DNA of 64,000 nucleotides from Rhodospirillales bacterium (GTDB lineage Bacteria; Pseudomonadota; Alphaproteobacteria; Rhodospirillales; JASLLZ01): NCBI GenBank assembly GCA_030746775.1, contig JASLLZ010000002.1, positions 39,306 to 103,305 of the forward strand, read 5' to 3'. Shown piece by piece: positions 9,946 to 19,027 of this stretch (position 1 is its first letter; each line of letters starts with the position of its first letter). The notes under the pieces were generated by a model. It saw only the letters and a program-made list of their open reading frames with translations, ran no database searches and was not told where the DNA came from. The position numbers and the translations under genes were made by a program.

Positions 9946-11031
9946 TCATTCGTACACGTGCCCCCATTCGTGGCTGTCCGAGTAATCGTATCCGAGGTCG
10001 TGGATCAACTCACGCTGCAAGCGTCCCAAAATATGTTTTTTCCGCGATTCCGAGATGACGCCACGTTCCTTGCGGTACGAGACCCGGGAATTCGTCGCGT
10101 GTTCGTCTTTGGGGACCTTGTCCGCCATCGCCTTCTTGCTTGTCCTTTTGAGGGCTTCTTCAAGGCATTCCAGCGGGATGTCCAGTTTCCAAAAGTCGGT
10201 CATCGCTTTCAGCGTGCCGACCTGATCCGCCTTCAGTTCATGGTATCTCACGATCAGGCATCTTGGGTGCCAGGTGGCGACATCCCCCCAGCTATTGTAA
10301 AACTCAATGTCGTCGTCGAGGTAACGATCCCAATTGAAACTATCCTCGTCGTCCAGGGTAACCTCGGGCCAAAAAGAGCTGTTCCCGACCTTGAAGAAGT
10401 TGCCTTCCAGGCTTTCGAGGATGGATCGCACGACAACCACCACGTTCATATTCTTTACCTTGCGACAGCGCAGGCGGTAATAGGGATGATGGGTGTGATA
10501 GAGCACGGGCTCGGTGATCAGCCCGAGCAGATCGTCGTTCATGGTACCCGCCGGCACCCGCCAGTCCAGTTTTGTGTAACGAACGCCGCCGCTGGGATGC
10601 CACCAGTTGTCGATGTAGGCATAATCCCCTTTGCCGCCGGCGGCGAGGTCCATGGCAAGCGCGATGGCCAGCGAATACCACCCATATCCTGACCGCGACA
10701 GGGTGGCGCAAACGTTATCGATTTTACCGCCGTCGAAATAGAAACCGAGGCAGTTGAGTTTCTGACGGAAGTCGAAATCAGGACGGAGGAACAACTGGCC
10801 CAACGATAACGCGTCCCAAATGTCCTTGGCTGGAAACCTGTTGAGGACGATATCGCGTGCGCGGACCGGTAGAAGAGTGCGTTCCAGAAAACTCCACACA
10901 CGGGCGGTGGCGGTGTCATTCGATTGGTAGAGGAGCATCCCGCTCTTGCTGAGGACGGGTTTGCGTCGCCCAAAAAATTCCCCCCGCGTATTCTCGGCCA
11001 GCTCCTCGGTCACGTCTTCCATGCCTGTCAT
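9946..11031 (-). CDS. sulfotransferase-like protein
   Basis: ATLSRSGYGWYSLAI (5'-PSB-like), VVVVVRSILESLEGNFFK (3'-PB-like), CLIVRYHELKADQVGTLKAMTDFWKL, SYRKERGVISE. Confidence 0.6.
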   Translation of the reverse strand: MTGMEDVTEELAENTRGEFFGRRKPVLSKSGMLLYQSNDTATARVWSFLERTLLPVRARDIVLNRFPAKDIWDALSLGQLFLRPDFDFRQKLNCLGFYFDGGKIDNVCATLSRSGYGWYSLAIALAMDLAAGGKGDYAYIDNWWHPSGGVRYTKLDWRVPAGTMNDDLLGLITEPVLYHTHHPYYRLRCRKVKNMNVVVVVRSILESLEGNFFKVGNSSFWPEVTLDDEDSFNWDRYLDDDIEFYNSWGDVATWHPRCLIVRYHELKADQVGTLKAMTDFWKLDIPLECLEEALKRTSKKAMADKVPKDEHATNSRVSYRKERGVISESRKKHILGRLQRELIHDLGYDYSDSHEWGHVYE

Positions 11032-11068
11032 CGGATACCGTTTTTTCCCTTGTATCGTCGCATTACGC

Positions 11069-11884
11069 TCATCCGTTGACCGTTTCCGCATCGGAGTCGA
11101 AAAAACGGGTGATCGAGCCATCGGCCATCATGGCAACGGCCTTTTCATAATCCTTCGCCGTATCGATCTCAAGCCAGCCGCCGGCGACCGGCACTGCGTG
11201 AACCGCGACGCCGGAAAGAATTACCTCCATCAAAAGATCGGTCATGTAGGCACCCGTCAAGGGCCGCTTTTCCATCCATGGGCGGGGCACCGCCCCGAGC
11301 CCGGCACGGGCGGCCCGCAAAGCGTCGATGCCTCCGTTCCTGAACCGCATCAAGCCAATGTACTGAGCCTCGATTTCATCAATGTCCGTGACCTTGTTCC
11401 CGACATCGGTAATGCAGCCGCGGGCGTCCATGCGCAGGCTTTCGGCGTCGCTTAGGGGATCTTCGAAGCGGTGCTCCCAATAGGTCCGCCAGTTGCGATC
11501 GACGACGATGGAGATCTCTTCAGGGCTGTTGAGCAGGGCAGCGAGGACGCGTGGTTCATAGACGATGTCGCTGTAAGAGACAATCAGGTCGCGACCGAAC
11601 TCGGCCGCCGTGCAAAACAGGGATTCCACCATGTTCGTGGTCTCCCAATGAGGGTTCAGAATCTGGCGCGTCCCGGGAAGGTTCAACATCTCGCCCCGGT
11701 ACCCGGTGGCGATGACGATGTCCTTGATGCCAGCGCCTCCGAGGGTGGCGATCTGGCGTCCGATCAGGGTTTGGCCGCCAAGTTCGGCCAGGCATTTCGG
11801 ACGGTCCTTGGTATAAGCGTCGAGGCGACTGCCGCGTCCAGCGGCCAGAATGATCGCCCTCGGGCGAGACCGATCCCCGATCAT
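11069..11884 (-). CDS. NTP transferase (candidate Cj1416-type CTP:phosphoglutamine cytidylyltransferase)
   Basis: RAIILAAGRGSRLDAYTKDRPKCLAELGGQTLIGRQI; LicC/PntC-like. Confidence 0.85.
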   Translation of the reverse strand: MIGDRSRPRAIILAAGRGSRLDAYTKDRPKCLAELGGQTLIGRQIATLGGAGIKDIVIATGYRGEMLNLPGTRQILNPHWETTNMVESLFCTAAEFGRDLIVSYSDIVYEPRVLAALLNSPEEISIVVDRNWRTYWEHRFEDPLSDAESLRMDARGCITDVGNKVTDIDEIEAQYIGLMRFRNGGIDALRAARAGLGAVPRPWMEKRPLTGAYMTDLLMEVILSGVAVHAVPVAGGWLEIDTAKDYEKAVAMMADGSITRFFDSDAETVNG

Positions 11885-12672
11885 TTGGCGCGCGCGATAA
11901 TCACGGCGGCGTTACAGAAGGCCGGCAAGAAGAGCCCGATCAACGTCTTCTGCACGGCGTTGCCAAGCAAGGACAGACGGTAGCCCTCCGCCCTCCCCTT
12001 GGTTTCATCGAAGGTCTTGTGGGACGCCGCCCGGAAAGGCCGGAACTTGTAGACGAAAGGCATATTCTCGACGAAATAGATGTCTTCAATGGCAAATCCG
12101 TTGCGCGAGAAGACGTCCTTCAATTCCTGTTGCGTGTGGTTGATTTTGTGGAACCGCCGCTCGCCGCCGGATTGTTTTCGGTCGGTCAGCCAATCGATCA
12201 TGCGGTTTTGGATGTTATCGAGTCGCATCGCCGCGCAGAGATGACCCCCGGTCTTCAAGACGCGGCGGGTTTCGCGGACCGCGTCGGCGATCCCTTGTTC
12301 CAAATTGTGATAGAGACCGAAAGCCAGGACACAAGAGAGACACTCATCGGCAAAAGGAAGTTTTTCCACGTCGGCGGCGGTCAATGGGATGGCGGGGACC
12401 GCTTGTTTGATCTTTTGGACCGCCGTCGGGATGAAATCCATGCCGATGATGTCGCGTCCCTGTTGGTGGTAGAAGCGCACGACCCTTCCGGCACCGCAAC
12501 CGGCCTCGAGGATGGGGCCGCTGACCGTAAGTCGACGCAGGGTGTCTTCGGCGAATTTCCCGGGGTAGCGTTTCAGGTTGAGCTTGCCGGTATCGGCATC
12601 GACGTCGTCCCACCGGGCCTGCCAGTAGGCCCGGCTGCCGCCATGAGAACGATAGGTGATTCGTGCCATCAA
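11881..12672 (-). CDS. class I SAM methyltransferase (candidate Cj1419/Cj1420-type)
   Basis: RSHGGSRAYWQARWDDVD..., GPILEAGCGAGRVVRFY; ATGA overlap with cytidylyltransferase. Confidence 0.85.
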   Translation of the reverse strand: MMARITYRSHGGSRAYWQARWDDVDADTGKLNLKRYPGKFAEDTLRRLTVSGPILEAGCGAGRVVRFYHQQGRDIIGMDFIPTAVQKIKQAVPAIPLTAADVEKLPFADECLSCVLAFGLYHNLEQGIADAVRETRRVLKTGGHLCAAMRLDNIQNRMIDWLTDRKQSGGERRFHKINHTQQELKDVFSRNGFAIEDIYFVENMPFVYKFRPFRAASHKTFDETKGRAEGYRLSLLGNAVQKTLIGLFLPAFCNAAVIIARAK

Positions 12673-12704
12673 TCAAGTCCCCGGGAGCAGAATGCAAGGA
12701 TTTT

Positions 12705-13331
12705 TCATGGTGACGACGGCCCGCCGATCAGGCTTTCAAGCAACTTGCGGTCGCCGCCCGGGGCGCCGCGCCGTTCCGCATGCCACATGATCGCCGCAAT
12801 CGGCAGGGTTTGGTGAAAAAAGGCCTCGACGTTACCGTCTCCATCGTGTGCCGCCCCAACCAGGCCGCCGCCCAGCCCATCCGCCGGCACCGCCTGGGTA
12901 TGAAAGGAATTAACCATCGTTTCAGAGTCGTAATAATCCCGCCATGACGCGCCCACGCTGACCGCGTGCGGACGCGCCACATGGCCGTCGACGGGGACCA
13001 GGCGGCCACCGAAGTGAAGGTTTATGAGCTGCATGCCGCGGCAAACGCCAAGGACGGCGAGGCCGCTTCCAATGGCATGCTCCAACAGCCTGTTTTCCGA
13101 TGCGTCGCGTTCAGGCGTGGCGCCAAGATCGTCGCCCCCCGTAAGGACCAATAAATCGGCGCCCAGGCCGTCCAGGTAGCTCTCGGGAGCACTCAGGTGA
13201 TTGGGCACCAGCAGTGGCGTCATGTCCCATTCGCCGAGCCGCGTCAGCCAGTCATGACTGATGGAATCGCGGGGCTCCACGTATTCCGACGCCTGGGTCA
13301 CGCGCATGGTCAGGGCCACCCTGGGTGTCAT
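12705..13331 (-). CDS. class I glutamine amidotransferase / peptidase C26 (candidate Cj1417-type gamma-glutamyl-CDP-amidate hydrolase)
   Basis: VLTGGDDLGATPERDASENRLLEHAIGSGLAVLGVCRGMQLINLHFGG. Confidence 0.85.
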   Translation of the reverse strand: MTPRVALTMRVTQASEYVEPRDSISHDWLTRLGEWDMTPLLVPNHLSAPESYLDGLGADLLVLTGGDDLGATPERDASENRLLEHAIGSGLAVLGVCRGMQLINLHFGGRLVPVDGHVARPHAVSVGASWRDYYDSETMVNSFHTQAVPADGLGGGLVGAAHDGDGNVEAFFHQTLPIAAIMWHAERRGAPGGDRKLLESLIGGPSSP

Positions 13332-13334
13332 CTT

Positions 13335-15701
13335 CTAATGCCCGGTGATGCGGCGCGCCGCCGCGTTGAGTTCGATGACCGCCGCCGCTGCCAGGGATTC
13401 GTACAGGCGCTCGCCGCAGCCGATGGCGGCGGGCAGGCCGAACTCGGCGCAGCGCACGGCCATGTGGGAGTTGGCGCCGCCGTACTTGGTCACCAGGCCG
13501 GCGATGGCGTGGGAGAAGATCCAGTCGAACCCCGGATCGGCGCTTTCGATGAGGACGATGCCGCCGTCGATGTCCGGCGCCCCCTCGACGTCCAAGCGCC
13601 GCGCCGGGGCGGTCACCGATTGTCCGGTGATGAAGGTCGGATGGCCGAGCGGCAGGCGCACCACGTCGATATCCTTGGTCTCGCAGATCAGGTGGGGCAG
13701 GCGGATGGCGCGCGTCACTTCGTAGGCCTCGCGCTGGCTGGCGATGCGCTCGCGCAAGGCGGCGCCGTCACGGTCTTCCAATATATCCCCGATGGTGAGA
13801 AACGAGAGATCGTCGCGCTCGAGGCCCAGGGCGGCGCCCCATTGGACCAGGATCGAGAGCGTCTCGCTGATCGAATGCGTGAAGGCGAACTTGGCCTCCT
13901 CGCGCAGGCGCACGGCATCGGCGATGTAGGCCAAAAGGGCATCGGGGTCCAAGGCGTAACCGAACTCTCCGAGAAGGGTGGCGATGGCGGTGCGCTGGCC
14001 GGGGCTTGGCGCGAAGGGCTCGGCCGCGGCCGGCGCCGCGAGCCCGCTATGGCCGATAAACAACTCGGGGCGTTCGTCATAGCGCCACGACGTGATGTCG
14101 TAGGTGCCGGGACGAAGGTGGCCATAGCGGGCCAGGAACGCCGCCTGGTCCATGACCCCGGCGCCGACGGCGTGCATGTCGTGGACCAGATCGGCGGCCA
14201 CCGTGTGGATGGAGCGCATGAAGCGATCCACGTCGTCGGTGGTGAAAACGCCCCGCGTCACAAGGGAGCGCAGGAAAGCGACGCCAATGAATCCATGGCG
14301 CGCCAGCATGGAAAACGGCAGGGTGCCGTTCGTCTTGCAGCCGTCGAGGAGCGACCGCGCGCGGTCCAGCGACGGGGCGCCGGAATCCCCTGCGCCGTCC
14401 GCCAACAGCCCCCGTGCCTGGCGGGCCAGGGCTTCCAGGCCGCCATCGTGTTGGGCAAGGGCGTTTGCGGTGACTTGACCGAGCGCCCCTTCGAAGGCAT
14501 CGGCCTCATCCGATGTCATGACGCCGGCGCCGATGCGCGCCCGGTCGTCGGCGAAGGCAAAATGACGGCAGGTGGCGGCGACCTCGAACTCGATCTTGTC
14601 GTGCAGGTCGGGCTGTTCGGCAAGCCGCGCCAACTGATCGTCGACCAGCCTTTGTGCCACGCCATGATCGAGGTCGGCGGGGAGGAAGGAGTTGAAGCTG
14701 AGTCTGACGTCGATATAGGGGCGGCCGTGGAAGTCGATCAGCAGCGGCGCCTCGACGCGGCGGTATCCCATGGCCGCCCGTGCCTCGGCCCAGACCCGGT
14801 CGGTGATCAGGTGTTTGTACAGCGACAGTGCCAGCGGCCGGGGCGCGTTGCCGATCATCTCGGCCGGGTTCCAGTCCGGCATCTCGCCGAAGATGGTGCG
14901 CCCGCCGGCCAGTCCGGAACGCGGCGCCATACTTTCGCCGATGGTGGCGCGGATGGTATCGATGGCGGCGTCGATCACCGGGTCGGGGACGGCGCGCCAG
15001 CGCCGCCGCGCCGCCAGGGGGCGGACCTGGAGGATATAGACCTGATCGTCGGCGGTGGTGCAGAACTCGATATCCAGGTGCTGGGTGGCGGTGACGCGTT
15101 CGATCTCGATGACGGCGTCGATCAGGGCCGCCATGCGCGGCGATTTGAGCGCCTCGGGCCGCGAACGGTGGACAAGGACGGTCTTGCTTTGGGCGCCGCC
15201 GGTAACGGTGTCCGTGCGGCCCGAAAAATCGTCGTAGTTGACCACGTAGTAGGGGCCGCCCGTATCCAACTCGCGGGTCAAGACGACGCCTGACAGCACC
15301 GTATTCTCGACCATGGGCTGGATCAGAACCTGGTCGCCGGCGGCCGGCGCGCGGTAGCTCTCGAAGACGGCGTCGATGGCGCGGGCAAGGTCCGGCGCGC
15401 GGGCCTCGACGTCGATCAGGCTGAGATGGGCGCCGGCGTGGGAGGCATCCCAGCCGTCCTCGCCGGCGGCGGACGATCGTACGGCGAGAAGCCCGGGCGC
15501 GAAGCGCCCGACAATGCGTTCGACGACCCGTTCCGGGCTTTGCCGCCACTCGTCCACGGCGACCGTGATCTGCGGGCACAGCTTGGCTCCCGCGACTTGG
15601 GGGCCCAATTGTTCCAGCGTCTTTGCCTTGGTATTGAACGTGAAGGCTGCTGGCGCGGTGGCGGCGGATTCTACGCCTATGGGAGGAGACCTGGTGATTA
15701 T
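13335..15701 (-). CDS. PEP-synthase-like ATP-grasp/phosphohistidine enzyme (candidate Cj1418-type L-glutamine kinase)
   Basis: LLAVRSSAAGEDGWDASHAGAHLS ... YILQVRPLA ... VTKYGGANSHMAVRCAEFGLPAAIGCGERLYESL; ORF track starts at TTG 15608 but homologous-looking sequence FTFNTKAKTLEQL continues upstream to an ATA overlapping the previous stop. Confidence 0.8.
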   Translation of the reverse strand: MITRSPPIGVESAATAPAAFTFNTKAKTLEQLGPQVAGAKLCPQITVAVDEWRQSPERVVERIVGRFAPGLLAVRSSAAGEDGWDASHAGAHLSLIDVEARAPDLARAIDAVFESYRAPAAGDQVLIQPMVENTVLSGVVLTRELDTGGPYYVVNYDDFSGRTDTVTGGAQSKTVLVHRSRPEALKSPRMAALIDAVIEIERVTATQHLDIEFCTTADDQVYILQVRPLAARRRWRAVPDPVIDAAIDTIRATIGESMAPRSGLAGGRTIFGEMPDWNPAEMIGNAPRPLALSLYKHLITDRVWAEARAAMGYRRVEAPLLIDFHGRPYIDVRLSFNSFLPADLDHGVAQRLVDDQLARLAEQPDLHDKIEFEVAATCRHFAFADDRARIGAGVMTSDEADAFEGALGQVTANALAQHDGGLEALARQARGLLADGAGDSGAPSLDRARSLLDGCKTNGTLPFSMLARHGFIGVAFLRSLVTRGVFTTDDVDRFMRSIHTVAADLVHDMHAVGAGVMDQAAFLARYGHLRPGTYDITSWRYDERPELFIGHSGLAAPAAAEPFAPSPGQRTAIATLLGEFGYALDPDALLAYIADAVRLREEAKFAFTHSISETLSILVQWGAALGLERDDLSFLTIGDILEDRDGAALRERIASQREAYEVTRAIRLPHLICETKDIDVVRLPLGHPTFITGQSVTAPARRLDVEGAPDIDGGIVLIESADPGFDWIFSHAIAGLVTKYGGANSHMAVRCAEFGLPAAIGCGERLYESLAAAAVIELNAAARRITGH

Positions 15702-17266
15702 AGGACTTTCTTGCGGATCGCCGAGGACACCATGTCGATGACGAAGATGGTGGCGAATATGATGAAGATGATTGCCGACACCCGGGGATATTCGAACATC
15801 CTGAACGACGACTGCAACTCATAGCCGATGCCGCCGGCGCCGACGATGCCCAGCATGGTCGCCATGCGGACGTTGCGGTCCAGGATGTAAAGGTTGTTGC
15901 CGACGAACGACGGCATGATCTGAGGCACCACGGCAAAGGCCAGAACCTGAAGCCGCGAGGCACCCATGGACCCGAGCGCCTCGATGGGACCGACGCTAAC
16001 GTGCTCCATGTCCTCGGCGTAGAATTTGGCGAGGAACCCCATGGTGTGGAGCCCCAACGCGATGACCCCCGGCATGGCGCCGAAGCCGACGGCGATAACC
16101 AAGATCATGGCCATGATGAACTCGGGCACGGCGCGAAAGAAGATGGTGATCGTGCGCGCCACCATGTAGAGGCCGACGTTGGGAGCGATGTTACGGGCCG
16201 AGAAAAGACCCGTCGGAATGGACAGAAGGATGGCCAGGAGTGTGCCCAGAACAGCGATCTCGATGGTTTCCAGCATGGACAGCAAAAGGGTTCCGAGGTC
16301 GGAGAAATCGGGCGGCCACATCCTGGCACCGACGTCGGCGAAATAGGCCGATGCGTCCCTGAAGAGCGCCAGGGGATTGAATTCCAAGTCGACCATGATA
16401 AGGCCGATGACGGCGGCGGCGAGTAATACGCAGAGGCCGCTACGCCAGCCCCACTGGGGCCTGAGATAGGATTCGAGAAGCTTGCGCCGGGCCACCGCCG
16501 GGTCCAGGTAGCGCTCCATGGCGCCGCCGTATCCGCCGACATCGATGAATTCGTGGGCGTGCAGGATCAAGTCCTTGAGCTTCTCTCGCATCGAGTCATC
16601 GAGACTTCGCGAGCACACCAGCGGCGCGCCCGGAATGTCCTGGGAGCGGTGGATGACGCGCAGGGCGCCGGGCGTCACGATGCCTTGGCGCTGGGCCTCC
16701 TCCATGTTTACCGAGCTTAGCGCGGCGACGTCGACCTGGCCGTCGAGGACGGCGCGCAGCGCCTCGTCATGGTTGGCGACGGAAATGACGCCGGCGAATT
16801 CGCCTTCGTTGTCGAGGTTGATCCCGGCATCGGCCAACTCGCGCTGGGGCACCATGAAGCCGCTCGTCGAGTGGCGTCCGCTAACGGCGATCCTTTTCGC
16901 CTTCACGTCTTTGAGGGCATGGATGGGAGAGGCGGCTTGGGTGACGAAGACGGATCGATAATTGGGCGAGGTTTTGCCTTTGGGCACACCGACGGCCAAC
17001 GCCTCGACCTGACCGTCGCGTGCCGCTTCGAGATAGGCGAAGGGGCCCAGCCACCCGATCTCGGCGGTGCCCTCCGTAAGAGCCTCGATCGCCTCTTCGT
17101 AGCTTTTGCAGTAGACGAGTTCGATGGCGATGCCCGAGCGCTCCGCCAGATGACGCACCAGGCCCCGAAGGTCCAACCCCTCGGCGTGGTCGCTGGCCGG
17201 AGCGACGACCAGTGTCAGGCCGTCGGTGCCGCCCTCGCGGTGTGATATGTCTCTTGTCTGGGTCAA
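15698..17266 (-). CDS. PhnD-like substrate-binding domain fused to PhnE-like ABC permease
   Basis: N-terminal LTLVVAPASDHAEGLDLRGLVRHLAERSGIAIELVYCKSYEEAIEAL (PhnD-like), C-terminal ETIEIAVLGTLLAILLSIPTGLFSARN...EDMEHVSVGPIEALGSMGASRLQVLAFAVVPQI (permease EAA-like loop). Confidence 0.85.
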   Translation of the reverse strand: MTQTRDISHREGGTDGLTLVVAPASDHAEGLDLRGLVRHLAERSGIAIELVYCKSYEEAIEALTEGTAEIGWLGPFAYLEAARDGQVEALAVGVPKGKTSPNYRSVFVTQAASPIHALKDVKAKRIAVSGRHSTSGFMVPQRELADAGINLDNEGEFAGVISVANHDEALRAVLDGQVDVAALSSVNMEEAQRQGIVTPGALRVIHRSQDIPGAPLVCSRSLDDSMREKLKDLILHAHEFIDVGGYGGAMERYLDPAVARRKLLESYLRPQWGWRSGLCVLLAAAVIGLIMVDLEFNPLALFRDASAYFADVGARMWPPDFSDLGTLLLSMLETIEIAVLGTLLAILLSIPTGLFSARNIAPNVGLYMVARTITIFFRAVPEFIMAMILVIAVGFGAMPGVIALGLHTMGFLAKFYAEDMEHVSVGPIEALGSMGASRLQVLAFAVVPQIMPSFVGNNLYILDRNVRMATMLGIVGAGGIGYELQSSFRMFEYPRVSAIIFIIFATIFVIDMVSSAIRKKVL

Positions 17267-17287
17267 GGTGGTTTTCCTTGGGCGCGG

Positions 17288-18085
17288 TCAGGCCGTGAAG
17301 CGCAAATCCTCTTCGGGGCGCGCCTGATCGGCACCTGGACCAAAGAACAGTCCTTGGTCGTGGCCCCGGTAAATATCTTGGATATATCCTTCGTCGACCT
17401 CGTCCGTAGGTCGGTCCATGACGATCCCGCCACCCGCCAGGCCGACGATGCGGTCGGCGAAGCGCAGTGCGAAATCAACCTGATGGAGGTTGCACACCAC
17501 GGTAATGCCATGCGTCCGGTTGATGTCTTTGAGGAGCGACAGAATGTTAAAGGCGATCAATGGATCCAGACTCGCCACCGGTTCATCGGCGAGCAGCACG
17601 GCGGGCTTCTTGATGATCGCCCGGGCGATTCCGACGCGCTGCTGCTGGCCGCCCGACAGCCGGTCGGCCCGCGTATAGGCCTTGGCCAGGATGCCGACGC
17701 GGTCGAGGCATTCGAGCGCCCACAGCTTGTGCTCCTTGTTGAACAGATAGAGCAACGACGCCATCGTCGCGGTGCGGTCAAGGACGCCGGTCAGGACGTT
17801 GTTGAGGGCGGTCAAGTTGCCGACCAGGTTGAAGTCCTGAAAAATCATGCCAATGCGCCCGCGGACTTGGCGCAGGGAGTCCTTCGCGACACGCCGACCT
17901 TCGAGTTCGACGGTGCCGGTGCTCGGCGTTACCAGGCCGTTGATACAGCGTAGAAGCGTCGTCTTTCCCGAACCGCTGGGGCCTAAGACGACGACGAATT
18001 CGCCCTTGCCGACCTCGAGGGACACGTCGGAAAGGGCCCGCGTTCCGTCCTCGAAGGTCTTACCCAGGTGGGCGATGCTCAGCAT
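17288..18085 (-). CDS. phnC: phosphonate-type ABC transporter ATP-binding protein (PhnC-like)
   Basis: MLSIAHLGKTFEDGTRALSDVSLEVGKGEFVVVLGPSGSGKTTLLRCINGL, LSGGQQQRVGIARAI, LLADEPVASLD. Confidence 0.85.
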   Translation of the reverse strand: MLSIAHLGKTFEDGTRALSDVSLEVGKGEFVVVLGPSGSGKTTLLRCINGLVTPSTGTVELEGRRVAKDSLRQVRGRIGMIFQDFNLVGNLTALNNVLTGVLDRTATMASLLYLFNKEHKLWALECLDRVGILAKAYTRADRLSGGQQQRVGIARAIIKKPAVLLADEPVASLDPLIAFNILSLLKDINRTHGITVVCNLHQVDFALRFADRIVGLAGGGIVMDRPTDEVDEGYIQDIYRGHDQGLFFGPGADQARPEEDLRFTA

Positions 18086-18098
18086 GGCCGAGGGATCG

Positions 18099-18980
18099 TC
18101 ACTTTTTCTTCGATTGGCGCAGCAAGCGGTCGACCGCGCGCAGTGTGTCGTAGTCGGAATCCTTGACTTCCACATAGCGCTCCATCTCGCCGCCGTAGCC
18201 GCCGATACGGCCATGCTTGTGGGCCTCCAGCGTGGCGCGCTTGATGGCGTCGCGTACCTCTTGGGGCAACCGCTTGGAATAGGCCAAGGGCGGCGGCGGC
18301 ACGGGAGGTGAGGTGTGGATGATGCGCACCTCGGCCCGCTTGAAGGTGCCGTCGGCAAGGCGGGCGTCGAAATTGCGCGAACTCATGCCGCAAACGTCGG
18401 CGTGTTTGTTGAGCACGGCAAGCAGGCAGGCGTCGTGGCTGCCGGCGTAGACGACCCGTTTGAAGTGTTCGCGATTGGTCGTCGAGAGGCCGACCTTTCT
18501 GAGCTCCACCTGGGGGATGAGATCCCCCGATGTAGAGCCGATGGTGTTGAGGGCCAAAGTCTTGCCACTTACATCTGTGAGGGTCTTGAGGGGACTGTCG
18601 GCCGGGACGACGAAGTGGGCAAAATAGCCGGCCGTAGTGTCACCCTTACGGATGCCGGCGGCAAAAGCTTCGGCATCGGCGATCTCGGCGGCCATGATGT
18701 AAGTCTTGCCGCCGTACCAGGCGATCTCGGCGCGTCCGGCCCGCATGGCCTCGACGGCGGCGTTGTAGTCGGTGATTTTAATGGGCTTGATCTCATAGCC
18801 GGTCAGGTCGCCGATGATCTTGATCAGGTTGACGTAGTCCTTTTCGTCGCCTTTCTCGCTGGCCGGAACGAAGACCATGTTGAGCTTAAGCGCGGCGGCT
18901 TGGGAAGGCGCCGGACTCAAGGACAAACCGGCGGCCAGGGTCACGGCGACGATCAGTATTCTTGCGTATGATTTATTCAT
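18099..18980 (-). CDS. phnD: phosphate/phosphite/phosphonate ABC transporter substrate-binding protein (PhnD-like)
   Basis: signal peptide MNKSYARILIVAVTLAAGLSLSPAPSQAA; AEIAWYGGKTYIMAAE; GGYGGEMERY shared with the 15698-17266 fusion. Confidence 0.8.
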   Translation of the reverse strand: MNKSYARILIVAVTLAAGLSLSPAPSQAAALKLNMVFVPASEKGDEKDYVNLIKIIGDLTGYEIKPIKITDYNAAVEAMRAGRAEIAWYGGKTYIMAAEIADAEAFAAGIRKGDTTAGYFAHFVVPADSPLKTLTDVSGKTLALNTIGSTSGDLIPQVELRKVGLSTTNREHFKRVVYAGSHDACLLAVLNKHADVCGMSSRNFDARLADGTFKRAEVRIIHTSPPVPPPPLAYSKRLPQEVRDAIKRATLEAHKHGRIGGYGGEMERYVEVKDSDYDTLRAVDRLLRQSKKK

Positions 18981-19027
18981 TGCTTTTCTCTCTTCGTTGC
19001 GTGCCGGTTTTATCCTCCGGCGTCGTG

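Noticed and set aside
9378-11031. Plain sulfate-activation/sulfation operon (CysC plus sulfotransferase)
   Set aside because: Not excluded but not preferred: no ATP sulfurylase seen, and flanking genes match the phosphoramidate pathway, in which a CysC-like kinase is established.
13197-15293. 698-aa plus-strand ORF
   Set aside because: Exact antisense of the PEP-synthase-like gene; composition (GVGAAVLGHQAGDGVGEDPVEPRIGAFDEDD...) is typical high-GC mirror ORF with no recognisable domain.
13335-15701. Canonical PEP synthase / pyruvate phosphate dikinase supplying a phosphonate pathway
   Set aside because: No PEP mutase or phosphonopyruvate decarboxylase in the window; adjacency to C26 amidase and LicC-like cytidylyltransferase fits glutamine kinase better.
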